From the NCBI RefSeq assembly GCF_001808955.1, contig NZ_KV795236.1, forward strand, positions 1 through 15,788: a DNA stretch of 15,788 bases, in the 5' to 3' direction. The position numbers were made by a program, and so were the translations under genes. The notes under the pieces are model-generated. The model made no database searches and was not told the origin of the DNA. It saw only the letters and a list, made by a program, of their open reading frames with translations. Shown here one piece after another: positions 7,719 to 14,311 of the stretch. How positions within the stretch are numbered: the stretch's first letter is position 1; the number at the start of each line of letters is the position of its first letter. This DNA comes from Rothia sp. HMSC078H08 (GTDB lineage Bacteria; Actinomycetota; Actinomycetes; Actinomycetales; Micrococcaceae).

Positions 7719-8921
7719 TTAGCGGACGACCTTAAAGGCCTCAACCAAGTCATTGTAAAGGTCATCCACGTTCTCAATACCCACCGACAGGCGCAGCAAA
7801 GACTCCGGAATTGAATCCGGCTCGTTACCGTGGCGACGACGACGCTCCACGAGAGACTCCACGCCGCCCAGAGAGGTTGCCGGGGTCCACAGCTTCAACG
7901 CCTCCACGACGTTACGGGCACCCGTAGCGTCCGTATCCAGGGTGACGCACAAAATCGCACCGAAACCGTCCATCTGCTTCTTCGCAACCTCATGACCGCG
8001 GTCGCTCTCCAGACCCGGGTAACGCACCTCAGTCACGAAGGGGTGCTCGCTCAGACGCTCCGCCAGCACCTGTGCGTTCTGCACAGCACGCTCCACACGC
8101 AGTGCCAGAGTGCGCAGACCGCGCAAACCAAGCCACGCCTCCACCGGACCGGGGATTGCGCCGTTGGTGATGCGGTGGTGACGCATCGCCTTGTACAGAT
8201 CCTCGTTCGAGGTCAGAGCCATACCCAGCAGCACATCGGAGTGGCCCGCCAGGAACTTCGTAGCGGAGTGAACCACCACGTCAGCACCCAAATCCAGGGG
8301 ACGCTGCAGAATCGGGGTTGCGAAGGTATTATCCACCGCGGTCACAATGCCCAGGCGGCGAGCAGCAGAAAGCAGGGCAGGCAGGTCAGCGACCTCAAGC
8401 ATCGGGTTCGTGGGGCTTTCCAGCCACGCCAGGACCTTCGGTGCCGAGTAGTTCACGTTCTCCGGGGTCACGCCGGTGCGGGATGCGGCATCCTCCATAG
8501 CGGCGATAACGCTCTCGGTGTCTTCAATGTCCACGCGAACAAGCTCAATGATGCCGCGGCGCTCCAAATCCTTGCACAGGGTCACCGACGCCATGTATGC
8601 GTGCTTCGGAATCAGAACAATGGAACCAACCGGCACCAGGTCGATGACAGCAGCGACAGCAGCCATACCAGAGGGGAACAGCAGACCCGGCTGGGTAGCG
8701 TTCTCCAGCTTCGCCACAACCTCTTCCATACCCTCCCAGGTGGGGTTCGAGAAGCGGGCGTACACGCGGTCCTGCTCAATATTGACGGCGTCCACACCGC
8801 GGTAGGTGGAAGAAAGAACAATCGGGGGGTTCACCGGCGCGTCATGCTCGTGTGCCGGGCGGCCGCCGGAGACGACGAAGGTCTCAGCGGAGTAATTCAT
8901 GTCGTGGTTATCTGCAGTCAT
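7719..8921 (-). CDS. PLP-dependent trans-sulfuration enzyme (cystathionine gamma-lyase/synthase family)
   Basis: Cys/Met-metabolism PLP enzyme, 400 residues from the ATG at 8921. The cofactor lysine is Lys222 in SATKFLAGHSD; Asp197 (VDNTFATP) binds the pyridine nitrogen; Tyr54 and Arg56 (VYARFSNPT) reach the phosphate of the neighbouring subunit; Arg377 (LLRLSVG) binds the substrate carboxylate. Two regions differ from classical MetB: the usual YGGT is YMAS (109-112), and the usual HPxxMTH after GGVESL is ERRRRHGNEPDSIPE. The latter resembles a branch often annotated as cystathionine gamma-lyase in Streptomyces. The reaction (gamma-lyase, gamma-synthase or methionine gamma-lyase) therefore cannot be fixed, and I give no symbol. 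The frame stays open to a GTG at 8963, but the added residues look non-conserved. No start here has a strong ribosome binding site; an ATG at 8900 is also possible. Confidence 0.88.
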   Translation of the reverse strand: MTADNHDMNYSAETFVVSGGRPAHEHDAPVNPPIVLSSTYRGVDAVNIEQDRVYARFSNPTWEGMEEVVAKLENATQPGLLFPSGMAAVAAVIDLVPVGSIVLIPKHAYMASVTLCKDLERRGIIELVRVDIEDTESVIAAMEDAASRTGVTPENVNYSAPKVLAWLESPTNPMLEVADLPALLSAARRLGIVTAVDNTFATPILQRPLDLGADVVVHSATKFLAGHSDVLLGMALTSNEDLYKAMRHHRITNGAIPGPVEAWLGLRGLRTLALRVERAVQNAQVLAERLSEHPFVTEVRYPGLESDRGHEVAKKQMDGFGAILCVTLDTDATGARNVVEALKLWTPATSLGGVESLVERRRRHGNEPDSIPESLLRLSVGIENVDDLYNDLVEAFKVVR

Positions 8922-9081
8922 GCTTTTAAGCCTGGCACACCCACGCCCAGAACGCACGCCCACGCCGGTAACAGAGGACAGGATTTACATGTTTTTTACC
9001 TACAGGCACACTCAGCGTTGTTCAGAACCGTCACCAAAGCCACACCGAGGATTTGGGCAGACCCGGTACCCTTAAGAAGTG

Positions 9082-9798
9082 ATGGATACTCTCAGCTACA
9101 CCCCCGATGCGCAGAATCTTCCCGCCGACCCGACCGGTCGCCGCGGGCTTTTTATCGTGGTCGAAGGAGGCGACGGCGCCGGCAAAACCACCCAGCTCGC
9201 TCTGCTGGATGAAGCACTACGCGACCGCGGATACCGTGTCATCACCACCCGCGAACCCGGCGGCACCGAGATTGGCGAAAAGCTGCGTGCCCTCGTCCTT
9301 GAAGCGGGTCAGGGTACCATTGACGACCGCACCGAGGCGCTGATTTTCGCGGCATCCCGCGCGGCTCACGCCTCCCAGTTGATTCGTCCGGCGCTCGCTG
9401 AGGGCGCCATCGTGCTGAGCGACCGCTATATTGATTCTTCTGCCGCGTACCAGGGCGTAGGCCGTGACCTGGGTGTTGAAACCATCGTCGATTTGAGCCG
9501 CTGGGCTACCGCCAATCTGGTGCCCGACGCGACCCTACTGCTGAGTGTGCCGTTGAGCGCCGAGCAGGAGCGCATGGATCAGCGCGGCACCGTCGACCGT
9601 ATTGAGGCTGAAGGCGCCGCGTTCAAGGCCCGCATTCACGGTGCGTTCGAGCAAATCGCCCGCGAGGACGCTAACGGCTCGCACCGCATCATTGATGGTG
9701 TGGGCACGATTGAGCAGGTGCACGCGCGCGTGCTCGAGGTGATTGAGCCTCTGCTTGCCGCCCGCAAGCTGGTCCGCACCGGCAAGGAGGACTCATGA
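9082..9798 (+). CDS. tmk: Thymidylate kinase Tmk
   Basis: Phosphorylates dTMP to dTDP with ATP, supplying dTTP for DNA synthesis. The 238 residues include the P-loop EGGDGAGKTT (28-37), TREPGGT (56-62), the DRYIDSS motif (114-120) that contacts the base and phosphate, and a LID segment around RGTVDRIEAEG (168-178). An N-terminal extension of about 20 residues precedes the first strand (GLFIVVEGG), longer than in E. coli. A GTG at 9079 lies directly before the ATG at 9082, and only AAGAAG precedes them. TACCCT at 9067-9072 could be a -10 element for a leaderless or nearly leaderless message; this is an inference. tmk overlaps holB by ATGA, the usual partner order. topA, often just upstream in actinobacteria, is replaced by the divergent PLP enzyme gene. 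Confidence 0.94.
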   Translation: MDTLSYTPDAQNLPADPTGRRGLFIVVEGGDGAGKTTQLALLDEALRDRGYRVITTREPGGTEIGEKLRALVLEAGQGTIDDRTEALIFAASRAAHASQLIRPALAEGAIVLSDRYIDSSAAYQGVGRDLGVETIVDLSRWATANLVPDATLLLSVPLSAEQERMDQRGTVDRIEAEGAAFKARIHGAFEQIAREDANGSHRIIDGVGTIEQVHARVLEVIEPLLAARKLVRTGKEDS

Positions 9799-10937
9799 GC
9801 CTCTGGGATACCCTGCTAATTCCCGCCGATAAGCTCCAGCAGCTACGCACGGACGCTGCCGCCGACCGCCCCACGCACGCTTGGCTTTTCACGGGCGCGA
9901 CCGGTGCGCCGCACCGTGAGGCGGCAAAAATTTTCGCTGCCGCACTGCTGTGCGAGCAGCCCGACCCGCAGGACCGCGGATGCGGCCAGTGCAAGGGCTG
10001 CGTGACCGTCATGAACGGTTCGCACGCAGATTTTACGCACTTTAGTACCGAGGCGACGCACATCAGTATTGATGAGGCACGCGAGCTGGTCATGAAGGCT
10101 CAGGACCGCCCGACCGTGGGTCGCTGGCGCGTGATTCTGGTGGAGGACACCGAGCGTATGCCGGAGCGTACCTCCAATGTGCTGCTGAAGGCGATTGAGG
10201 AGCCGCCGCCGCATACGATTTGGTTGTTGACGGCGCCCTCCCCCACCGATGTGCTGGTGACGATTCGTTCGCGGTGCCGTCCGGTGCAGTTGCCGGTTCC
10301 CACCGATGCGCAGGTGCACGAGTACCTACTGGCGCACGGTGTGGTGGATCCTTTGGCGCAGCGCGCGGCGCGTCTGGCTCTGGGGGATGCACAGGAGGGG
10401 TACCGTCTGGCGACCGATGAGCAGGCGATGGCTCGTCGGGAGTTGATTACCTCCCTGATTCTGAATGTTCGTTCTATTTCTTCGGCTTTCAATGCAGCTG
10501 AGAAGCTCACCGACCTTGCCGACCAGGACGCACAGGCTGTCTCCGCTCTCAAAGATGAGCAGGAGCGCCAGGAACTTCTGGCTCTGCTGGGTATTCGCGA
10601 GGGTGAGCGTGTTTCTCCGTCCTTGCGAGCGCAGGTTCGCCGCCTGGAGGAGCAGCAGAAGCGCCGCGCTAAGCGCGTTTCCTCCGATACGCTGTTGCGT
10701 TCCGTGGCGCAGGTTCAGACGGTTCTGCGTGATGCGTTGACGGTGGCACTGTCGGCTCAGGCTCCGCTGGTCAATGAGCATTTGCGTGAGCTCCTGGAGG
10801 CGTTCTGCACCCGCCGTTCCGCCCAGCAGCTGCTGGAGGATGTGCAGGCGGTCGAGCTGACTCTGCGTCGTCTGCGGACGAACGCGAATGCGCGTTTGGC
10901 GCTTGAGGCATTGATGAGCCGCTTCGTGTATCAGTAG
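9795..10937 (+). CDS. holB: DNA polymerase III delta' subunit HolB
   Basis: Clamp-loader subunit of the replicative polymerase, 380 residues. The N-terminal AAA+ fold lacks a working P-loop (GATGAPHRE at 34-42), as expected for delta', which does not hydrolyse ATP. A zinc-binding module has Cys53, Cys63, Cys66 and Cys69 (CGQCKGC). A Walker B-like strand reads VILVEDTERM, followed by NVLLKAIEEPPPHT, and the SRC motif (159-161) that acts as the arginine finger for the neighbouring subunit is intact. The helical C-terminal collar region is about 200-380. It overlaps tmk by 4 bases, so translation is probably coupled. DnaX is excluded by the missing P-loop and the short C-terminus. A strong hairpin follows the stop. 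Confidence 0.93.
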   Translation: MSLWDTLLIPADKLQQLRTDAAADRPTHAWLFTGATGAPHREAAKIFAAALLCEQPDPQDRGCGQCKGCVTVMNGSHADFTHFSTEATHISIDEARELVMKAQDRPTVGRWRVILVEDTERMPERTSNVLLKAIEEPPPHTIWLLTAPSPTDVLVTIRSRCRPVQLPVPTDAQVHEYLLAHGVVDPLAQRAARLALGDAQEGYRLATDEQAMARRELITSLILNVRSISSAFNAAEKLTDLADQDAQAVSALKDEQERQELLALLGIREGERVSPSLRAQVRRLEEQQKRRAKRVSSDTLLRSVAQVQTVLRDALTVALSAQAPLVNEHLRELLEAFCTRRSAQQLLEDVQAVELTLRRLRTNANARLALEALMSRFVYQ

Positions 10938-10958
10938 CTTCTTGGTAGCTCATACAGC

Positions 10959-11007
10959 GAAAAAGGGGAGGCGCCGAAGAGATGATCTTCGGTGCCTCCC
11001 CTTTTTT
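10959..11007. terminator. Long bidirectional terminator between convergent genes
   Basis: A stem of roughly 21-22 pairs (arms about 10959-10980 and 10986-11007, one or two G-T pairs) encloses a 5-base loop, gatga. Its 5' arm begins with five A and its 3' arm ends in six T, so both directions give a U-tract. It lies 21 bases after holB and 45 bases beyond the UPF0210 stop and should end both convergent transcripts. Confidence 0.9.
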
Positions 11008-11032
11008 CTGTTGGTTCTCAGCGCGCCTAGGG

Positions 11033-11063
11033 CTTAGTTGCGGAATCAAACTTAGTTGCGGAA
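11033..11063. repeat. 13-bp direct repeat at the 3' end of the UPF0210 gene
   Basis: The sequence cttagttgcggaa occurs at 11033-11045 and again at 11051-11063, with an 18-base period. On the coding strand each copy reads TTCCGCAACTAAG, that is Phe-Arg-Asn-stop. The inner copy is the real C-terminus; the outer copy lies just after the stop and in the same frame. It looks like a small tandem duplication. Confidence 0.85.
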
Positions 11064-12407
11064 ACCGTGAACCGGCGACGGAATACGACCACAGCGGGCG
11101 ATGAACGCCTCCGCGCTGGGGGTGTGGGTGGGCATGACGGGTGCGCGACCGAGCAGGCCGCCGAACTCAACCATGTCGCCTACGCCCAGACCAACCGCCG
11201 GGATGACGCGGACCGCGGTGGTCTTGTGGTTCATCACGCCGATTGCTGCTTCGTCGGCAATCATTGCTGCGAGGGTGGCGGCGGGGGTATCGCCGGGAAC
11301 CGCGACCATGTCCAGGCCCACCGAGCAGATGGCGGTCATCGCTTCAAGCTTATCGAGGCTGATGTGTCCGGCGGCTGCGGATTCAATCATGCCGATGTCC
11401 TCAGAGATCGGGATGAAGGACCCGGAGAGGCCACCGACGTTCGAGCACGCCATGAGGCCGCCCTTCTTCACCGCGTCGTTGAGCAACGCGAGGGCCGCAA
11501 CAGTGCCGTGGGTACCGACGGTTTCCAGACCCATCTCTTCGAGGATGTGTGCGACCGAGTCGCCAATCTCTGCGGTGGGTGCCAGAGAGAGGTCGATAAT
11601 GTTGAACTGCACGCCAAGGCGTTCAGCGGCGAGGGTACCGACCAGCTGACCGACGCGGGTAATCTTGAAGGCTGCCTTCTTGATTTCTTCGGCGCAGGTG
11701 TCAAAGGATTCGCCGCGGACCTTCAGCAGGGCGCGGTGTACCACGCCGGGGCCAGAGACACCTACGGAGATGGTGGTGTCTGCCTCCTGTACGCCGTGGA
11801 ATGCGCCCGCCATGAAGGGGTTGTCGCTGACGGCGTTCGCGAAGACGACGAGCTTGGCGCAGCCGAAGCCGTGTGCGTCCGCGGTCAGGTCTGCGGTGGC
11901 GCGGATGGTTTCACCCATGAGCTTGACGGCGCTCATGTTAATGCCGGCGCGGGAGGATCCGATGTCTACGGAGGAGCAGACCACGTCGGTCTCTGCGAGC
12001 GCTCGAGGGATGGAACGAATCAGCTTTTCGTCAGCGGGGGTCATGCCCTTATCGACGAGGGCACTGAAGCCGCCGACGAAGTTCACGCCGACTGCCTTAG
12101 CTGCCGCGTCGAGGGTGCGAGCGAACTCTACATAGTCCTCATCGTTGGAGGCGCCTGCCACCAGCGCGATAGGGGTGACGGCGATGCGCTTGTTGACGAT
12201 TGGGATGCCGAGCTCAGCTTCGATACCTTCGCAGACGCTGACGAGGTTTGCGGCGCGGCTGGTGATCTTGTCGTAGATTTTGCGGCGGGCTACTTCACCG
12301 TCGGAGTCGGCGCAGTCGAGCAGGGAGATGCCCATGGTGACGGTGCGAATGTCGAGCTTCTGCTCCTCGATCATTCGAATGGTTTCTAGAATGTTGGTGT
12401 TGCGCAT
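11052..12407 (-). CDS. UPF0210 (DUF711, 'PFL family') protein of unknown function
   Basis: Full-length member (451 residues from the ATG at 12407) of a widely conserved family with solved structures but no established activity. Family-typical stretches are [15 protein letters not shown] (22-36), [16 protein letters not shown] (147-162), [18 protein letters not shown] (276-293), [13 protein letters not shown] (325-337) and [11 protein letters not shown] (415-425), ending in [12 protein letters not shown]. The 'pyruvate formate-lyase' label is a distant superfamily idea; I see no Cys-Cys active-site pair, and the terminal HGF alone does not make a glycyl-radical site. AAGG overlaps the stop codon of the ACT gene and sits 8 bases before this ATG, so translation of the two is probably coupled (10-base gap). 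The frame opens further upstream to 12494, but that part would overlap the ACT gene. Pairing with a UPF0237 ACT gene is the standard arrangement, also in pneumococcus. Confidence 0.9.
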   Translation of the reverse strand: MRNTNILETIRMIEEQKLDIRTVTMGISLLDCADSDGEVARRKIYDKITSRAANLVSVCEGIEAELGIPIVNKRIAVTPIALVAGASNDEDYVEFARTLDAAAKAVGVNFVGGFSALVDKGMTPADEKLIRSIPRALAETDVVCSSVDIGSSRAGINMSAVKLMGETIRATADLTADAHGFGCAKLVVFANAVSDNPFMAGAFHGVQEADTTISVGVSGPGVVHRALLKVRGESFDTCAEEIKKAAFKITRVGQLVGTLAAERLGVQFNIIDLSLAPTAEIGDSVAHILEEMGLETVGTHGTVAALALLNDAVKKGGLMACSNVGGLSGSFIPISEDIGMIESAAAGHISLDKLEAMTAICSVGLDMVAVPGDTPAATLAAMIADEAAIGVMNHKTTAVRVIPAVGLGVGDMVEFGGLLGRAPVMPTHTPSAEAFIARCGRIPSPVHGFRN

Positions 12408-12417
12408 AAGTGGAGCC

Positions 12418-12687
12418 TTAGATGGAGTGCATTGCCTTGAAGATGGATTCTGCCTGAATGCGAATCTGGACCTTCTGTTCGTGCTCAACACCAATCATGG
12501 CTTCCTGCAGGTCGATGAGGTTCTGCTGCTCTTCGTCGAAGGAGCAGTGCATGATCATGGTGAAGTATTCGCCCATGATGGTCTGGGAGACGTCAAGGAC
12601 GTTGACCTTGCGCTCGGCGAGGGTTGCGGTCACGGCGGCGATGATGCCTTCGTGGTCGATGCCTGTGACAGTGAGGATAATCTTCAC
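12418..12687 (-). CDS. UPF0237 ACT-domain protein
   Basis: An 89-residue single ACT domain (beta-alpha-beta-beta-alpha-beta). It begins [19 protein letters not shown], where the ligand-binding loop Gly-x-Asp-x-x-Gly is clear, and continues with the [19 protein letters not shown] strand pair. ACT domains bind amino acids or other small ligands and often regulate enzymes; GcvR and formyltetrahydrofolate deformylase carry related domains. The GTG start at 12687 has AGGAG 6 bases upstream, a strong site. It lies 10 bases before the UPF0210 gene, and the pair is conserved across distant bacteria and archaea, so it probably senses a ligand for, or forms a complex with, its partner. The ligand is unknown. 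A good promoter lies upstream at 12769-12797. Confidence 0.9.
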   Translation of the reverse strand: MKIILTVTGIDHEGIIAAVTATLAERKVNVLDVSQTIMGEYFTMIMHCSFDEEQQNLIDLQEAMIGVEHEQKVQIRIQAESIFKAMHSI

Positions 12688-12768
12688 GGTGTTCTCCTAG
12701 TGGTTTGGGGCTGCGTACCCAATGAAGAGGTGCATAAAGGCACAGGTATACGCATATTTATAAGAGTA

Positions 12769-12797
12769 ATTATAGGTTACCCAGAACACACTGTGTA
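12769..12797 (-). promoter_or_regulatory. Promoter of the ACT-UPF0210 operon with overlapping palindrome
   Basis: On the minus strand a perfect TATAAT (12774-12769) is preceded by a 17-base spacer and TACACA (12797-12792), 4 of 6 matches to the -35 consensus. Transcription would start near 12762, giving a leader of about 75 bases. The perfect palindrome acaca-c-tgtgt (12786-12796) overlaps the -35 box and the start of the spacer, an ideal place for a repressor; the regulator is unknown. Confidence 0.6.
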
Positions 12798-12844
12798 AGG
12801 TAGACACAAAAATATCCCCTGCATCCCATATTCGGGGCATAAAA

Positions 12845-12891
12845 AATCCACGCCTTCCCGGTCTGAATAAATACAGGGAAGAACGTGGATT
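12845..12891 (-). terminator. Rho-independent terminator of manA
   Basis: The arms aatccacg (12845-12852) with cgtggatt (12884-12891), and cttccc (12854-12859) with gggaag (12876-12881), form a two-part stem with a small internal loop and a 16-base AT-rich loop. Read leftward, the tail is ATTTTTTATG. It lies about 95 bases after the manA stop and just upstream of the ACT-gene promoter. The bases between it and manA (12892-12986) are AT-rich with no gene. Confidence 0.8.
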
Positions 12892-12986
12892 CTTTATTAT
12901 GTGCCAGTCTTGATGTATCTTTCGACACTCCTTATATCTGGCTAGATTATAACTGTCTAGAAGTTTTAGTTATCGAGGATTATTTC

Positions 12987-14174
12987 CTAAACATAAGAAG
13001 CAATGTACAGCTCGCCATTACCGCTCAAGGTTGCCTCGGAGGGCTCACCCACGTGCAGTACCGACTCGGTGGCGCCCAGCACGAACTCTTCGGTGCCGTT
13101 GCCGTCTGCCGCGTGAATGGTGATTTCACCGGATACGCTCAGTGCGGCACTAATACCCTCAAAGGTGTATTCCTGCGGCTTGCCCTCTTCAACGCGGATG
13201 CGGGTTACGCTCATGCGCTCATCCCACATGGCATAGGTGCCCACGGGTGCGTTATCGGGGGTGGGTCGCTGAATCACGGGGGCGTCCTGGCTTTCGCCGA
13301 GAACCTTGATGAGCTCTTCGGTGTCGATGTGCTTTGCGGTCAGACCCGCGCGCATCACGTTATCGGAGGGGTTCATCAGCTCAATGGCGGTACCGGAGAC
13401 GTAGGCGTGCACCTGGCCGTCGGGGGTGAATGCGGATTCGCCGGGTGCCAGGTGCACCAGGTTCATGACGAATGCGACGAGCAGGCCGCGGTCGCCGGGG
13501 TACTTGCCGGCAACAATCTGTACGAGCTCAGCGGCGTCAGCAATGAGCGCGTTTTCGGAGCCGGTCAGCTGTGCTGCCACCTCGATGAGCTGTTCAACAG
13601 CGGTTGCGGCAGCGTCTTCGGGCATGCGAATAATCTCGGTCAACAGCTGCTTGGGGGTAAGCTCCACGCGCTCTGCCAGCCAGTCAGCCTTGAATGCCCT
13701 CGCCAGTTCTGCCAGCTGTTCGGAGGTGCGCACACCGGTGAGCACGCGCATCTGGGTCAACGCGATGACGGTTTCGGGCTTGGAGTAGCGGTCCTTGTAG
13801 TTGCGGTGCGGCGCGTCAATCGCGATGCCGCGTGCCTGCTCGTCCTCGAAACCAGCGATAGCCTGCTCGGGGGTGGGGTGCACTTGAATGGACAGCGGCG
13901 CATCAATCGCAAGAATCTTAAAGAGGAAGGGGAACCAGTCAGAGATACGGTCCGGACGCAGGAAGCGGGAGGGGTTCTCCACAATCAGCTCGTTGAGCGG
14001 GGATTCAGTGCCGTCAACGGTGGCACGGGAAGGTGCAGCCGGATGCGCGCCAACCCACACCTCAGCCTCAGGCTGTTCGGTGGGGACAGGCACGCCACGC
14101 ATGCGTCCGAGAATTTCGCGGGAGCCCCACGCATAATTCTGAATCTGGTTTTTTAGGGAAAAAATCTCACCCAT
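12987..14174 (-). CDS. manA: Mannose-6-phosphate isomerase, type I
   Basis: Zinc enzyme that interconverts fructose 6-phosphate and mannose 6-phosphate, the entry to GDP-mannose and mannosylated envelope components. It has 395 residues from the ATG at 14174. It begins in family style (SLKNQIQNYAWGS). All four zinc ligands are visible: Gln97 and His99 (IQVHP), Glu134 (KPETVIAL) and His256 (GQVHAYVSG). The catalytic Arg275 lies in NVMRAGLTAKHID, followed by the second cupin half (about 310-395). GAGAGG lies 10 bases before the chosen start; the frame opens upstream to 14237, but those residues are not family-like and lack a ribosome binding site. It is divergent from the phosphomannomutase gene, the next enzyme of the same route, so the two may be controlled together from the shared intergenic region. 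Confidence 0.94.
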   Translation of the reverse strand: MGEIFSLKNQIQNYAWGSREILGRMRGVPVPTEQPEAEVWVGAHPAAPSRATVDGTESPLNELIVENPSRFLRPDRISDWFPFLFKILAIDAPLSIQVHPTPEQAIAGFEDEQARGIAIDAPHRNYKDRYSKPETVIALTQMRVLTGVRTSEQLAELARAFKADWLAERVELTPKQLLTEIIRMPEDAAATAVEQLIEVAAQLTGSENALIADAAELVQIVAGKYPGDRGLLVAFVMNLVHLAPGESAFTPDGQVHAYVSGTAIELMNPSDNVMRAGLTAKHIDTEELIKVLGESQDAPVIQRPTPDNAPVGTYAMWDERMSVTRIRVEEGKPQEYTFEGISAALSVSGEITIHAADGNGTEEFVLGATESVLHVGEPSEATLSGNGELYIASYV

Positions 14175-14265
14175 GGGGGAAAATACCTCTCGACGTGAGT
14201 TGTTTGAAGCAAGTGACGTGATAAAAAACCCATACATTCAGCAGAATTTATAAGGTTTTACCTGC

Positions 14266-14294
14266 CCATTATAGAGGCTAATTACACTTCTTTA
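14266..14294 (-). promoter_or_regulatory. Candidate manA promoter
   Basis: On the minus strand, TATAAT (14271-14266) lies 17 bases downstream of TAAAGA (14294-14289), a poor -35 with 3 of 6 matches. Transcription would begin near 14259, giving a leader of about 85 bases before the ATG at 14174. The element is back to back with the candidate -10 box of the divergent gene, so one regulator could affect both. Confidence 0.45.
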
Positions 14295-14298
14295 CCGC

Positions 14299-14304
14299 TA
14301 AAAT
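14299..14304 (+). promoter_or_regulatory. Candidate -10 of the phosphomannomutase gene, possibly leaderless
   Basis: TAAAAT lies 7 bases before the GTG start at 14312, so transcription would begin at or beside the start codon. Leaderless messages are frequent in actinobacteria. No clear -35 is visible. The alternative is an upstream promoter with AAGG (one base before GTG) as a badly spaced ribosome binding site, which makes the leaderless reading more attractive. Confidence 0.35.
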
Positions 14305-14311
14305 AAAAGGC

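Noticed and set aside
7830..9212. 460-codon open frame opposite the PLP enzyme and entering tmk
   Set aside because: Antisense shadow with no domain; it overlaps two well-supported genes.
11052..11110. Glycyl-radical site at the UPF0210 C-terminus (HGF)
   Set aside because: Genuine glycyl-radical enzymes have an internal RV(S/A/C)G(Y/F) motif and an upstream active-site cysteine and activase; none of this is seen.
11067..12389. 440-codon open frame opposite the UPF0210 gene
   Set aside because: Antisense shadow, rich in Gly, Asp and Ala with no motif.
12408..12494. N-terminal extension of the UPF0210 protein
   Set aside because: It would overlap the ACT gene by 77 bases; family members begin at the Met at 12407.
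12885..14156. 423-codon open frame opposite manA
   Set aside because: Antisense to manA, whose zinc ligands are all present; the frame also begins inside the manA terminator.
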